A DNA stretch of 64,000 nt. It comes from Erpobdella octoculata. Its lineage: Eukaryota; Annelida; Clitellata; Hirudinida; Erpobdellidae. Shown one piece after another: positions 27,863-39,703 of this stretch (the first letter of the stretch is position 1; every line of letters starts with the position of its first letter). The notes below the pieces were generated by a model, which was given only the letters and a program-made list of their open reading frames with translations, made no database searches and had not been told where the DNA came from. Made by a program: the position numbers and the translations under genes. The DNA is taken from the NCBI GenBank assembly GCA_963978895.1, contig OZ022240.1, positions 18,392,636 through 18,456,635 of the forward strand, read 5' to 3'.

Positions 27863-30441
27863 CAGGGGTGCACAACCTTTTTGAGGCCAAGGGCCGAATT
27901 GTATGTTCTCAGATAGCTCGAGGGCCGGAAAAAATTTACGTTTTATAATAACAAACTAAATATACTAGTATATAAATTTACGTTAAATATTAACAACTAA
28001 TATACATTAAATTGTAAATGAGCTACATGTCTTACTACTGTAACTATATCAAAGTGAGTTACAAAGAAATGAAAATAAGTTTTTTTATTTATTTATTTTG
28101 CAATCAACAAAATCTAGCTGAGTCCAATCATGAATAGAAACCATTCTAATGTGATGGTTGCAACTGAATGTTTTTTATTTTCAATGATTGGCTCTAGTTC
28201 AGTTGTTGCAACCTTTAAAATGGCAGTGAGATTGCCATCAGTCAAGCTCGATCTCAAACTTTTTTATTCAAATTCATGATAGAAAAAGTCTGCTCACACA
28301 AATACGTACTCCAAAACATTGAAAACAATTTTAAAGCCATAAGTTTTATTCTGCGTATTTGTTTGGACAAAGATGTCTGAAGAAGTTAAAAATGTCATTG
28401 TCTTTAAAATCCGCTTTCAAATCAGATGAACACTGAAGGTCGATGATTTCTAACTGATATTCACCAGGAACTTCGTCCACTGTACAGCCGAAGGGGTCAC
28501 ACATGAAATTAAACAATTCTTTACTTTTCCTGAAGTCTTGAAAACGATTTTCAAATTCCTTCTTTAATGTTGCAATTGACTCATGATGTGCTAAAAATTT
28601 ACATTGGTATTCCTGCTTGAAAAGTAGGCACGTCTGAAAGTGGACAAGATTCCCTGACTGCAGCTAAAACTGGAAGAGCTGGAGTTTCAATTGAAAAGCT
28701 TGCAAGTCTTTAAACATATCAAAAATGAATTGACTTTCACCTTGCAGACGTCTATTGACAGTATCTAAATGACTTGTGATGTATGTAAGAAAGGCCAAGT
28801 CAGAAAGCCATGTCTTATAAGCAAACACAGCAGTTTCTCTTTCTTTCTCATTTAGAAATGTCTCAATTTCTGAACGTAATTCGAAAAATCTTTTTAACAC
28901 TTTTCCTCTGCTTAGCCAACGGACGTCTTTGTGGTAAGGAATGTCTTGGTACTCAGCTTGAATTTCTTCCAAGAAAGATCTAAATTGACGATAATTGAGG
29001 TCCCTGGCACGGATGAAATGGACCGCATTGAAAACATATTCCATAACGTTGTCAAATATCACGACACGACTACAGAGTGCTTCCTGGTGAATAATGCAGT
29101 GGTACATATTTACAGCATCACCACAAAGACCATTTTCATTTAAATATAATTTAAGTTGACCAGCTAACCCTGTTTCCTTTCCCATCATTAAAGGAGCCCC
29201 ATCTGTTGTCATACTACACATCTTGGACCACTGTAAATTTAATCTATCAAGAACTGACTTTATTCCTGTGAAAATATCTAAGCTTGTGGTACGTCCAAGC
29301 AATGAAGCTATTCGAGCCAATTCCTGAGTGACCTCAAACTTGTCGTTCACAGCTCTCACAAACACTTAGAGCTGTGCAGTATCAATGTTATCAGTGCTCT
29401 CGTCCAAAGCCACTGAAAATTATGTGCAATTTTTTATTTTGTTGTGCAACTGCTCGGTAACATCTTGTGCAAGGTCGACAACTCGGCGTTGAATCGTCAT
29501 TCTTAATAACGGAACATAGCTGAAAATTGTGGATTTTTCTGGACATAATTCTGAGCAGATGCTTAAAAGACATTGACGAACAAAGTCACCATCTGGGAAA
29601 GGCCGTGACGACTTGACCATTATCTGGGCCACTTTGCAGCTGGCCCGTGTGAAATATTTAGATTCTTCAGCCTTCCTGGTGAAAAAACTTTGCTCGCCCG
29701 ATAGATTCTTCTTTAACTGCTCAATTTTTGTCTTCTCAACTCACCTTGCAAGTCGTCATAACCAGCAGCATGTTTTGTTTCATAATGTCGCCTACAGTTG
29801 AATTCTTTAATGACGCTGATCGATTCGCGGCAGATTAAACACATTATTTTACCTTTAAACAAGTCCATGAAATACTCTTTTTTCCACTCTTCATTAAACT
29901 GTCGTTGTTCTGAGTGTGTGGTTTGTTTATCGTCTGTATCTGTCAATAAGACAATTTAGACGGAATGTATGTTTGAGTGTTTGGTGACGTGTTTATGTTG
30001 GCTTTGAGGCAGGGAGGCCACCGAAAGCACAAGGCTTTCGTGGGCACATGGCTCGACTCACTCCAGCCCACCAACTACTAAGTGCAATAAGTTGGACAAG
30101 GACCGGCAAATCGACTTCCCATGCAGCTAGCAATTTAACCAGCCTCGGATGATCTTCATAGGCTATGGTATCGCTCCGCCGCTTTTCCGCGCCTCTCCTA
30201 GTGACTCCTAGCCTCGTTGTTTTGAATCAACTTTACGTATACGCATTTTATAGCCACCCTCCAGTTTGTAGTGATGTGCTGCACTAAAAGTCGATAGATG
30301 CACTAACGAGTATTATAAAAATAAGTATGATTCAAATTTTTTGAAAACGAATTTGGCTCGCGGGCCAGACTTCTGTGTTTAACGAAATTATCCCGCGGGC
30401 CGGACAAAACACGTTGGCGGGCCGGAGGTTGTGCAGCCCTG
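27863..30441 (-). mobile_element. hAT element (GTF2IRD2/SPIN-like) inside the Gypsy pol
   Basis: Ends: CAGGGGTGCACAACCTTTTT on the left and, on the minus strand, CAGGGCTGCACAACCTCCGG on the right, with exact 8-bp TSDs ATCTAAAT (27855-27862, 30442-30449). Both ends carry GGGCCG-rich subterminal repeats. It encodes a near-complete but broken transposase on the minus strand and splits the Gypsy pol between RT and RNaseH, so it is younger than that element. Confidence 0.93.
28380..29946 (-). pseudogene. hAT transposase with BED-like finger, GTF2IRD2-like
   Basis: On the minus strand: WKKEYFMDLFKGKIMCLICR then the finger end FNCRRHYETKH (C-x2-C…H-x4-H), as in GTF2IRD2/FAM200-type domesticated hAT proteins. 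After a frameshift (29640-29720): VAQIMVKSSRPFPDGDFVRQ, CSELCPEKSTIFSYVPLL, a stop before FSVALDESTDN, another before VFVRAVNDKFEV, then MTTDGAPLMMGKETGLAGQL, YHCIIHQEALCSRVV, DVRWLSRGKVLKRFFELR. Past the stop at 28664 the C-terminus continues as KQEYQCKFLAHHESIATLKK and GEYQLEIIDLQCSSDLKADF. The catalytic-region Asp residues in ALDEST and TTDGAP are present, but at least three stops and a frameshift inactivate it. Confidence 0.85.
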
Positions 30442-30449
30442 ATCTAAAT

Positions 30450-32521
30450 GCTCCCTATTTAAAACAGAAGTGAGTTATCTTGGACACATAGTCTCGCAAG
30501 AGGGAATACGAACTGATCCAGAAAAAGTTGCAGCAGTAACTCATTGGCCACCTCCAAGAAACATAACTGAACTGAGAAGTTTTCTTGGATTATGTACTTA
30601 TTACAGACGATTTGTTGCAAACTTTTCTAACATCGCTAAAGAGTTACACCAGTTAACAAGAAAAGGACATTGTTTTGACTGGACTGTATTCCGTCAACAA
30701 GCTTTTGATGAACTGAAAGAAGCAATTAGTTCTTCTCCAGTATTAAGTTACCCTGTTCCTGGTGAATTGTTTATTTTAGATACTGATGCAAGCAATTCTG
30801 GCATTGGAGCAGTATTGTCACAAAAGATAACAGGAATTGAAAGAGTTGTGTCCTATTATAGCAGAACCTTATCAAGGCCTGAAAGGAACTACTGTGTTAC
30901 TAGACGAGAATTATTGGCAGTTGTTGAAGCCATCAAGCATTTCCATAAATACCTCTATGGTCAACGTTCCCTGTTACGAACTGATCATGCTGCCCTCAAG
31001 TGGTTGTTGAGTTTCAAGAATCAAGAAGGTCAGGTGGCAAGGTGGGTTGAACGATTGCAAACTTATCAATTCAGTGTGGAACATAGGAAAGGACAGTTGC
31101 ATATGAATGCAGATTCGTTATCTCGTCGACCATGTGAGATTGGCTGTGGACATTGTTTCCATATAGAAGAGAAGGACAAAAGCAACACATGTTTTGGAAT
31201 AGCATTAGAAGGTCTAGATAGTTGGACCGATGAAAATTTGAGAAAAGAGCAACTTAAAGATGATGACATCAGACCACTAATACAATGGATGCAGCAGAAA
31301 CAAAGACCAGATTGGGCCCAAATTGCGAGTGAAGGGCTTGTAACGAAAGCTTATTGGGCACAGTGGGACTCACTAATGCTTGACAAAGGAGTTTTAAAAA
31401 GAATATGGGAAACAGTTAACGGACTATCACATCACCTTCAGATAATAATTCCAAAATCAAGGGTTGTTGAGGTACTTGAAGAAATGCATGCCGGTACATC
31501 TGGAGGTCATCTTGGAGTCAACAAGACCTTAGATAAAATTCATCAATGATTCTATTGGTTACACTATAAGAACGACGTTGAGAATTGGTGCAGGAGATGT
31601 GATACGTGTGCTGCAGCTAAAGGCCCTAAAAAGAAAACAAAAGGGGAGATGCAACAGTACAATGTTGGAACACCTTTTGAAAGAATTGCAATTGATGTTA
31701 CTGGCCCTTTTCCTGAATCAGTAAATGGAAACAAATACATCCTCGTAGTCATGGATTATTTTTCAAAGTGGCCTGAAGTGTACGCTTTGCCTAATCAAGA
31801 AGCCGCTACAGTCGCCGAGGCTTTAGTTCAAAATTGGATCAGCCGGTATGGTGTCCCGATGGAACTTCACTCCGATCAAGGGAGGAATTTTGAATCTATG
31901 TTGTTTCAAGAGATGTGTACACTACTTGAAATTCACAAAACTCGCACCACACCCCTGCACCCTCAATCAGATGGGATGGTGGAACGGTTTAATCGTACCC
32001 TGATTGAGTTTCTGAAAAAAGTTGTGAGTGAACGACAAGATGATTGGGATCGTTATATTCCTCTGTTTCTCTTAGCATATAGAGGAGGTGCACACACCAC
32101 CACAGGTCACACACCAGGAGAAGTCTTATTCGGGTCAAACCTTCGTCTACCCTGTGACCTTCTCTTTGGCAGTCCAAGAAGATCTGACGAGCCAAAGACG
32201 GAATTCACTTCCGGTCTACAAACCAAGATTAATGTGTTGCATTCAATTGTGAGGGACAAATTGAGAACAGCCAGCGATAAGATGAAGACTCGTTATGACT
32301 GCCAATTAAATCGTGAGAAGTTTAAAGAACCGGATTGCGTATGGTTCTACAATCCTCAAAGAAGAAAAGGACGGTCGCCCAAATTGCAACCAGAATGGGA
32401 GGGTCCATACGTCATTATCAAGAAGATCAATGACATAATCTTCCGGATACGGAAAGGTCAAGGAAGGATGAAGGTCGTCCATGTCAACCACCTGGCCATG
32501 TACCACGGTTCAGAGCTGTAA
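30450..32521 (+). pseudogene. Gypsy RNase H and integrase, one in-frame stop
   Basis: Past the hAT the pol frame resumes with [20 protein letters not shown] and [17 protein letters not shown] (RT thumb). RNase H follows: [36 protein letters not shown] and [13 protein letters not shown]. The integrase zinc domain reads [20 protein letters not shown]; a TGA at 31547-31549 (likely CGA mutated) interrupts it, and the same frame continues to WCRRCDTCAAAK. The DDE core shows AIDVTGPFPES, LHSDQGRNFES and HPQSDGMVERFNR, so all three acidic residues are kept. The C-terminus (WEGPYVIIKKINDIIFRIRK) is the usual GPY/F module. It ends at 32521 after YHGSEL, 27 bases before the polypurine tract. Confidence 0.92.
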
Positions 32522-32547
32522 GAAGTTGCTCGAGACGAGCAATGGCT

Positions 32548-32560
32548 GAGAGGGGGGCAG
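32548..32560 (+). other. Polypurine tract
   Basis: GAGAGGGGGGCAG lies directly before the 3' LTR and would prime plus-strand DNA synthesis. Confidence 0.85.
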
Positions 32561-32789
32561 TGCTGTAACCAGTGGCGGCGCGCACATCCCTGTTTCTATT
32601 TTTAGTTTGTGAGTTAGTGAAGCTCGAGAGTTGTTGATTGATAGCGGCCATTACTTTTCCGAAACTAATATTTGTTTTCGAACTGACTCCTTGCGCATAT
32701 ACTTTTCTCTTTCTGTTAGTTTTAATTAATAAAACTTTAAACTGTACAAAGTAGTTTTTTTTTTAGAGCCCAAACCGAGAATTACAACA
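32561..32789 (+). repeat. 3' LTR of the Gypsy element
   Basis: 229 bp, starting TGCTGTAACCAGTGGCGG and ending GAGAATTACAACA. It contains a 20-bp segment (around TGCGCATATACTTTTC) after CGAACTGACTCC that the 5' LTR lacks. Otherwise it differs from the 5' LTR by only a handful of substitutions, so the insertion is not very old. Confidence 0.92.
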
Positions 32790-32793
32790 ATAT

Positions 32794-33607
32794 AATAAAT
32801 AAGATGTTGTTATTATCTACCTGAGCATGTTGTCAGTGTGATACAATCAGTGGAACACATTTTTAAACTATAAAAAATTATTGTACTAAGCACCCAGCCC
32901 AATAGCACTCAAAACCCTTTTTCATTCTTTAAATTTCAGAAAAAAAACATAACTTTATGGCTGACCATAAAAGCTACATAGCATCAAATTTATGGTTACT
33001 ATAATGCAATCGACAACTACTTTCCCAACGAGCCTAATGAAAAAATTGAGATAGTGTGATTGAATGGAAACATTTGTGACAGTCTGGTAATGTTTGAATA
33101 CAGACAATGAACCAATAAGAACTCACTAGGTAATATTTCTGTCAGGTTTGTTGAATAAATACAATTTATTTCAGTTTTGCCTAATTAAAAAAGACACCAG
33201 CAGCAGATAAAGCAAAACATTATGAGATTATTTATTTGTTTACTTCAAGCAGTAGACATTCTTGCAGCAGCACTGGTAATTTCTTGTCTGATTACATGAA
33301 AAAAGAGAAGCACTTGCTTTTTTAAATTCCAGAATTTCAGCATAAAAATATCATTTTTTCTAAAAAGAATAAAAGAGGGAAAATAACATTAATACAAGAA
33401 AAAACCAAACAGCAAATTTTATAAAAATAAATAAATGAAAAACTGATTTTCTGTTTTTGACAAATGTGTGTTTTATTTTTAAATCATTCAATCCACAAAT
33501 ACTTTTAACTTCTCTGCCTTAAGTTTCCAATTTATTATCAAAATAAGATTAGACAGAACTTTTAATCTGGGATACTAACCACTCAGCTCAATATAATGTT
33601 ATAATCA
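32794..33607. other. AT-rich non-coding DNA
   Basis: No gene, RNA or repeat boundary recognised. Confidence 0.4.
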
Positions 33608-33691
33608 CAGACTTGTTGTCCTCGAGACTTTGGTCTTGAACTCGAGTGCTCCCGAGTTAGTTTTTCAAGGTCTTGGTCTTAATCTTGATCT

Positions 33692-33778
33692 TGTGAGTTA
33701 AGGTCTCGGACTTGATCTTGGACTCAAAAGTCTTGGTCCAAGATCAAGTCCGAGATCTTAACAAGGACAACAAGTCTG
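33692..33778. repeat. Hairpin-forming inverted repeat in the hAT-like element
   Basis: CTCGGACTTGATCTTGGA (33705-33722) is an exact inverted copy of 33737-33754, and the pairing extends outward with one mismatch. Further on, 33760-33778 is an inverted copy of the element's left end (33608 onward), so the first 170 bp behave like a small fold-back unit. Confidence 0.8.
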
Positions 33779-34544
33779 ATTTTGCTGTTTAAAAGATTCT
33801 GACTTAATTTCAATGGAACATTTAATTCAACCATTAAAACGTGTATAATCAAAGAAGACAAATATTGGCGTAAGCTCAATTTGGTGTGATGATGAAAAAC
33901 AAACAAGATGTAGATCATTGAGGAATTAACAACCTTCTGTTAGTTAAAAAAAAAGGTGCTACATCGACACATTTAATGATGATTTCAGCCATTTAAAACA
34001 TTTTTGGTCTAAAATATTGTTCCTTCTATTTATTATGAATTGAAAATAAGTCAAAAAATGTTCTAGTTAATTAAATAAAATAACATGATTCAAAGATTCA
34101 AATGATTTGTTTACAACACTTTGCTGGCAACAATAATCACTTCTTTACCACTTTTGGCACTGGTTTACAACAATGCTTATCTATATATATATAAATGAGT
34201 GTTTGTGAGTTTGTCCTTTATAGAAATCTGAACTGCTGGAGTGATCTTGATGAAATTTGTCAAAAAAGTTAGTTCTCACAAGAAAATGTGCTGGCTAAAA
34301 ATAAATAAAATGATGACAGATTGAAAGTTTTGGGCTCGTTATTTGAAAAGATATTATGTGTGCCAGCAACTTTAGCGCCAGTGGTGCGGATATTTAGTCA
34401 TAGAGGTCTATTCATAAGATCAAATCGAGCTCCTTTAGGACAAACATTGTTATCTGAACTTGTGTTTACTAAATGCCATAAGCATTTAAAATAATAACAG
34501 TTTAAATTTTAAACAGTTTATTAATTTAGTTATTGACTTTTTTT

Positions 34545-34860
34545 ACAAACTTTTATTTAGGTTACAATCTCTGTTTGTGTGTGTGTGTGTTTGTGTATGT
34601 GTGTGTGTGTGGCTTTCTCTGTATGCAAATCTTGCAAGTAAAATTTAACCAGCTTTTTAACTAGCTAGGAAGCTGAAACCTTTAGCATATCTTTATATTG
34701 GATGACAATACATGATTCAATAAAAAAAAAACAACGTAATTTGAACATATTTCGTATACATACACACATACACACAGACAGACATCGAGTGTATTTGAAA
34801 TCAAAGTTTGTGTTAAAAAACTTGTTTTTTTTTTTAATTGTTATGCTTCTGTTTCTTAGT
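34545..34860. repeat. Dispersed repeat family R1, copy 1
   Basis: From TTACAAACTTTTATTTAGG through a GT-rich microsatellite (34578-34612), CAAATCTTGCAAGTAAAATT and TATATTGGATGACAATACAT to AAGTTTGTGTTAAAAAACTT. The same order of blocks recurs at 49375-49625 and, more distantly, at 53152-57709 and 61513-63172. The ends are short inverted repeats (ACAAACTTTTATT against AAAGTTTGTG). Confidence 0.7.
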
Positions 34861-35017
34861 TGAAAAGAGTTTATTAAGACGTCTTCATTTTGAATGATTT
34901 TTACAAAGTCTTGGCCTTAAACTCGGTCTTTTCTCAATATGTCTTGGTCTTGATCTTGCCTTACAAATAAAAATCTTGGTCTTGATCTTGGGCTCAGTGG
35001 TCTTGATAACAAGCCTG

Positions 35018-36368
35018 CATAATCAATAACACATTCTCTACTAGAATGTGGGACCTAATTAAGTATAACTACAAATGTCATTAGAGTATTATAGCCAGTC
35101 CAATAAGGATGATGTTGTGGAATATCATTATAAAAGTGAGAATGAAAAAGTGGATTATTTTCTTGGCTGAAAGTCCAAAACAGCAAAACTGGACCAATGT
35201 GACCAGTTGCAAAGCAGAAAATAGCAAACACAGAAGTCAGTCATAGCATTGTTGTAATAAAACTGTTCCAAAATTAAAAGTTTTTCTAATATTAATAGAC
35301 TTAATATGATTTGAAAGAAAACTGCTTTCTGCTGTAGCTGAATGAACTAAAAAATAGGACTATGTGGCAATTATGAGACTCTTGTGACAAGATTATTGCA
35401 ATACCAGTACTTTACAGTGTTTATGCAGTTCCAGTGGTTTGTACTGGGCAGGCTGTCTCCCTCGAGATGACCACTTAGAGTCGCCCATGCCAGAAGCAAT
35501 CGTAGTTTTCAAGTTTCACTTTGATTTTATCCAACATTTGTTTTTGAAATTTGTTGAAACTCTTGGCAAAGATAAAGCTAACCATGAACTGTTTCCGCTA
35601 AAAAGAAACTGGCAAGTTCTTGTGGCAGTCGAATCACACCCGAGGCTCAAAAACAACATTGACGAAATTTCATTAGATATCTTAATTTAACTTTTTAGAT
35701 GAACTCTGCCTCACTTATTGCGAGCCAGTCCCAAGCCTGGATTAAGGAGGAGGGACAGTTAAAAGGATCAAATATGATCCACGACAGAAAGTATGTATCT
35801 GCTTTCTACATACAGCTATTTCAGTCTTAAAACACCTGGTGTAAAGGACTATAAACTATAAAAAAAAACTTTTTAGATAAACCTATTTTATTAAATATAA
35901 TATTTGAAATTTATATTCTTTATTTTAATATTTAAATAATATATAGGCACTTCAAATTAAAAAAAATAATCTGAAAAATAAAATAAGAGCACATTTTGTA
36001 CTGGCCTTGTTTCTGAATGGCAGAGATTGACAAAATCCGCCTATGAAAAAAAAATCTTTTGACCGAACGGTACATGTTCTACTTCCGTAATAAAACTAAT
36101 AAGAGTTGAGCGAAGTAAAAAAAATAAACAATGAAAAAGAACCATAAAAAACATTTTCAAACAAAGAACATCCTTACAATTTTTTATTTAGTTTATTTCA
36201 AATGCTAGTTTCTGGCTTGAAATGTTCAAGCAACGTGTCCTAAAGACGTATTTTGTTTATGTTAACAGCCGAACTTTCATGGCTAATAACTTTTGATTTA
36301 AACATTTTAACCCTAAACCACAAATCGTGTTAAGCGTCCCAAAATTTATCATCATTTAAAATCGGGAA
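35018..36368. other. Non-coding DNA, one short unassigned frame
   Basis: A plus-strand frame at 35439-35690 (no ATG at its start; includes NHELFPLKRNWQVLVAVESH) is not similar to anything I recognise and has no supporting signals. The rest is AT-rich with no detectable element ends. Confidence 0.4.
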
Positions 36369-36421
36369 ACATACATACATACATACATACATACATACAT
36401 ACATACATACATACATACATT
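36369..36421. repeat. ATAC tetranucleotide microsatellite
   Basis: About thirteen uninterrupted copies of ACAT/ATAC. Confidence 0.95.
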
Positions 36422-36519
36422 AGTTTACAGGCATTGGTTTAAAAAAATATTGTATACACTAACATTTAAACAAAATTTATGTTTAATTTGTTTATCTAAA
36501 ACGGAATAATGTATTTATT

Positions 36520-37034
36520 GTCACCCATCGAAGTACTAACCGAGCTCGATGCTGCTTAACTTCGTTGATCGAACGAGTAGGGGGACGTCCATAAATAACG
36601 TAAGGTAATTTTTCGCTCCCCCCCACCCCGTTGTAAGATTTTGTAAAAATTTGTCGATCCCCCTGAATTTACGTAAGGTTTATCAATACTCCCCTTCAAC
36701 AAAAATGTAATATTCTGGACGTCTACGCAATTTCTATTCACTCAGTTTATTATTATATAAAAACCACAACTTTAGCCAGTTTGTTTACTTTTTAACAGCA
36801 GCATTACATAACAGAGCCGTCTGTGTTCAGCTTTAAAACTTTAGATGCTTCAACAGCGCTCTCTTATATCCTTCTCGAAAATCTCTTGAGTAATTTGATT
36901 TAATAAAAAAAAAGAAAAGTTTCAAAATATAGACTTACATAAGAAAACGTTAGACCCCCTCCCCCATAAGAAACTGTAAGATTTTTTCCTCACTCCCCCC
37001 TTAAGTAATTTATGGACGTCCCCTAGCAGTGTTT
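36520..37034 (-). rRNA. 5S rRNA-like fragment split by a MITE
   Basis: On the minus strand 36579-36520 reads ACTCGTTCGATCAACGAAGT, then TAAGCAGCATCGAGCTCGGT and TAGTACTTCGATGGGTGAC. This matches roughly positions 30-90 of animal 5S rRNA, including the internal promoter A-box, intermediate element and C-box regions. Across the MITE at 36580-37023 the match continues for a few bases (ACACTGC at 37026-37032). The 5' third and 3' third of 5S are missing, so it is a pseudogene or the head of a 5S-derived SINE, not a working gene. Confidence 0.7.
36580..37023. mobile_element. MITE with GGGGACGTCCATAAAT ends, TA target
   Basis: Left end GGGGGACGTCCATAAATAAC, right end (minus strand) GGGGACGTCCATAAATTACT, each followed by C-rich tracts. 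TA lies on both sides (36578-36579, 37024-37025), suggesting a Tc1/mariner-type TA duplication. At 444 bp it has no coding capacity; a minus-strand frame at its left end overlaps the terminus by chance. Confidence 0.8.
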
Positions 37035-38751
37035 TCAAAAACGTTTGCACTGAAATAACAAACAAACAAACAACAAACAACATTGCAAGTTAATATAAGC
37101 ATTGTAAAAAACCAATACTGGAACATCTGTAACTATTTCTCACTTTTTATTCTCCTTTGTCACGGTGACGATCTTCACCATGTGCTTTCATTGTATGATA
37201 AGTTCAAATTAAGTGGGAAGCTAAAAAAATTAATAAAGTAATAATTAACAAGTTATTCAAACAAAATTTCAACCAATAACAAAGTTTTCAAATTGCTCAT
37301 TTAAGAAACAGACACATGAAACTCTAGTGATATTAAATTTGTACAGAACGAATTATGATGAAAATTTCTATGACAACACAACTATTTTTAACTTTCTATG
37401 ACATTCCCAGTCAATTGTTCGACAAAAAAACTCCTTTAAAAAAATAAAACTCCTCATTGGGTAACTGCACTGACTTTGATGTTTTCGGATATTTTTAAAA
37501 CATGAATGCAACATGTGTCAAAAAAATCAATTTATGTAACTGCCAATCTTCTGTCAGCTCAACACAATTTACACAGATCCATCAATGCCAATCCTTTTTC
37601 CACTCAACATCTTTAACATAGATCAACCAATGTGAAATAAACAAGCATACAAAAAATAAAACATTTACTATTACAATAAAAAAATTTCAAAACCTTTCAC
37701 AAGAAAATATAAAACAAGATATTTGAATTGATATTTGCAAAATGCAACAAGTGGATAAGCCTACCACTTACCACTGTACTACGTAAGCCGACATATAATA
37801 AGTTGAGATAGACACATTTAACAACCCAAGACCAGATTTTATCAAAAAATTCCCTTGCTGGTAACTTTTTCAGTAAAATCGCACTTTCTTTCTGCCTGAA
37901 AACCTTTCTTGAAAATTTGAAGGAAAAAAACTGTTTCCATCCATTGATTAAAACTAAATGGTCAATTGTGTGGAAATGGGGACAAATTTTGTGGTATTAC
38001 GGCAAGAACAAAATCACATCTTTCACCTATCAATTTCAATCTACTTAAATATTTGAGCAAGTGCTAAAAATTTAAATATTTGCTAATATTTCTTATTCTT
38101 CGCAACACATTTTTATAGCACTAAAATTGCACATGTAATCGAAGTTGTAGTTTGCATTTTTGTACGAGAATTTGCCCCAAAGAAAGCTGCAAAGCAAGAA
38201 AGCTGCAAGGCAAGAAGTCTGAAGAAATTCTGTTGCAAAACAAGTAAAGATACAAAATAATTTTTTTTTAAATGCTTTTATTTTGCCTCTTTATCTGAGT
38301 ACAATCTTGTACTTTTTATTTAATTTGTTATTATTAATTTTGTTTATTACAACAACACTAACTTTCATATAAAATCGATTTTGAATAATTTTAATTGGTT
38401 TAAGGTAGGCAGTCGCACAGTTAAAAATCGCATGAAGACGTACGAGTTTGAGTTGAACCGTTTATATCTCGATAATTCAGGCGTCTATATAGTCTTTGCT
38501 TACATCAGGAGACTCGTAAAAATGCGGGCATTCAACGAGGCCAATGAATACACTTGGCCACGCCTACTTATCCTATATTTGATCATCACAGACAAGCAAA
38601 GGAATGAATACACTTGACCTAGATTTGATCACCACAGACAAACTAACTAACCAACAAACAGAGAGACGAGTTAAGTTAAATAAAAGCATTTAAAAAGCAA
38701 ACAAAATACAAGTCAATAAGCTCAAACTTGAAAATTAAATATTTGAACTAT
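37035..38751. other. Non-coding DNA with one TTAA-associated end
   Basis: Mostly AT-rich unique-looking DNA. At 38402-38418 the sequence TTAA then GGTAGGCAGTCGCAC resembles the end of the element at 39704-40531, so a fragment of a relative may start here. The open frame across it (38381-38617) has no recognisable content. Confidence 0.4.
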
Positions 38752-39510
38752 TATTTATTTATTATTATTTTATTATTACGTCGTCAAATAGCAGGGCCAA
38801 CAGCCACTTACACCATTTGGATAGCAATATAAACAAAACATAAATGTGATTGTGCATTCGAACAAAAAGAAAACAAAAGTGGAAGAAAAAGAAACAGAAA
38901 GGAGACACAAAGTGACAATTCAACCTCAGAGTTCAAGCTACAAAACAAAGGCAAGGAGCAATTGAGAATGCCATGTAAGGAGACGCAAAATGACGATTCG
39001 ACTTCAAAGTTTAAGCCACAAAACAAAGGCGAGGAGCAATTGAGAATGTAATGTAGGGTAGATTAATCAGGAATAATTCCCCGAATGTTTTCCACTGTAA
39101 TGCCCAGGAAAAAGAAGAAACTCTGTAGATATGAGAAGTTCAGTGTTGTTGACAGGATTGTTAGCTGTTTACGAGAAACCTGGCTAAGTTGTGGGTCATG
39201 AGACAGGACTTGAAACAGGAAAAGGTTGAAGAGTTTATAATTTCAGGTGGGAGCGAGTTCCATGGGGTTATCACTCTATTTGTAAAGAAATGTTTCCTGA
39301 TGTCTCTGGAACACTTCTCCTGCCGCAGACGAAGTGAGTGGCCACGAGTGCGCGTACTCTGGGTGAGTTCTGGGAAGCCTGCAATTTCACAGTTGGCAAG
39401 ACCATGTATGATATTGTAACAAAAACATAGGTCATTGATCAAGCGGCGATGCTCCAGAGACATGAGCCCAAGACGTTTGAGTCTGATATTGTACGGTAAT
39501 TTTCTTCATG
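38752..39510 (-). mobile_element. 5'-truncated LINE, 3' part
   Basis: On the minus strand from about 39510: PYNIRLKRLGLMSLEHRRLI, NDLCFCYNIIHGLANCEIAG, TRGHSLRLRQEKCSRDIRKH and FFTNRVITPWNSLPPEIINS, the C-terminal end of a CR1/Jockey-type RT protein with a stop at 39161. A 3' UTR of about 400 bp holds a 78-bp tandem duplication (38900-38977, 38978-39055), and the fragment ends in ATT/TAATAA repeats at 38752-38777. Confidence 0.85.
39161..39463 (-). pseudogene. LINE RT C-terminal fragment
   Basis: About 100 codons open on the minus strand, ending FKSCLMTHNLARFLVNS. It is the conserved tail of CR1/Jockey-type proteins (compare WNSLPDQIVSSPTFSEFKH in the LINE at 6682-10781). The catalytic domains are absent, so the fragment is inert. 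Confidence 0.85.
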
Positions 39511-39703
39511 GACAGAAATGAGCACCTTTTGTTTTCAATACCATGGAATAAACTCCATTGCCATGGCAACTACTGCATTGTCCATTTTATCCATCAGCTC
39601 CACTATACATGCAGGAAATTTACGATAAAATGACTGCATGTTCAAATGGTCAAAACAATAAAACTGCTGAAAACACATGCCTAAAACTATGATTTTACTT
39701 TAA

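Larger units (their letters stand above)
24986..32789 (+). mobile_element. Ty3/Gypsy retrotransposon with both LTRs
   Basis: The element has two LTRs (24986-25193, 32561-32789), a TSD of ATAT on both sides (24982-24985, 32790-32793), a primer site, a polypurine tract and the gag-protease-RT-RNaseH-integrase order typical of Ty3/Gypsy. Frameshifts, stops and a 2.6-kb hAT insertion (27863-30441) make it inactive. Without the hAT and its TSD it is about 5.2 kb. No env is present. Confidence 0.93.
33608..35017. mobile_element. Non-autonomous hAT-like element
   Basis: The left end starts CAGACTTGTTGTCCTCGAGA; the right end on the minus strand starts CAGGCTTGTTATCAAGACC. The flanking 8-mers TATAATCA (33600-33607) and CATAATCA (35018-35025) differ at one base. 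Both subterminal regions are packed with GGTCTTGATCTTG motifs. No transposase lies inside. The interior carries other repeats, including the family copy at 34545-34860. Confidence 0.7.

Noticed and set aside
35439..35690. 83-codon frame
   Set aside because: It has no ATG at its start, no recognised motif and no neighbouring exons or element ends.
36520..37034. Functional 5S rRNA gene
   Set aside because: Only the middle third matches and a MITE splits it.
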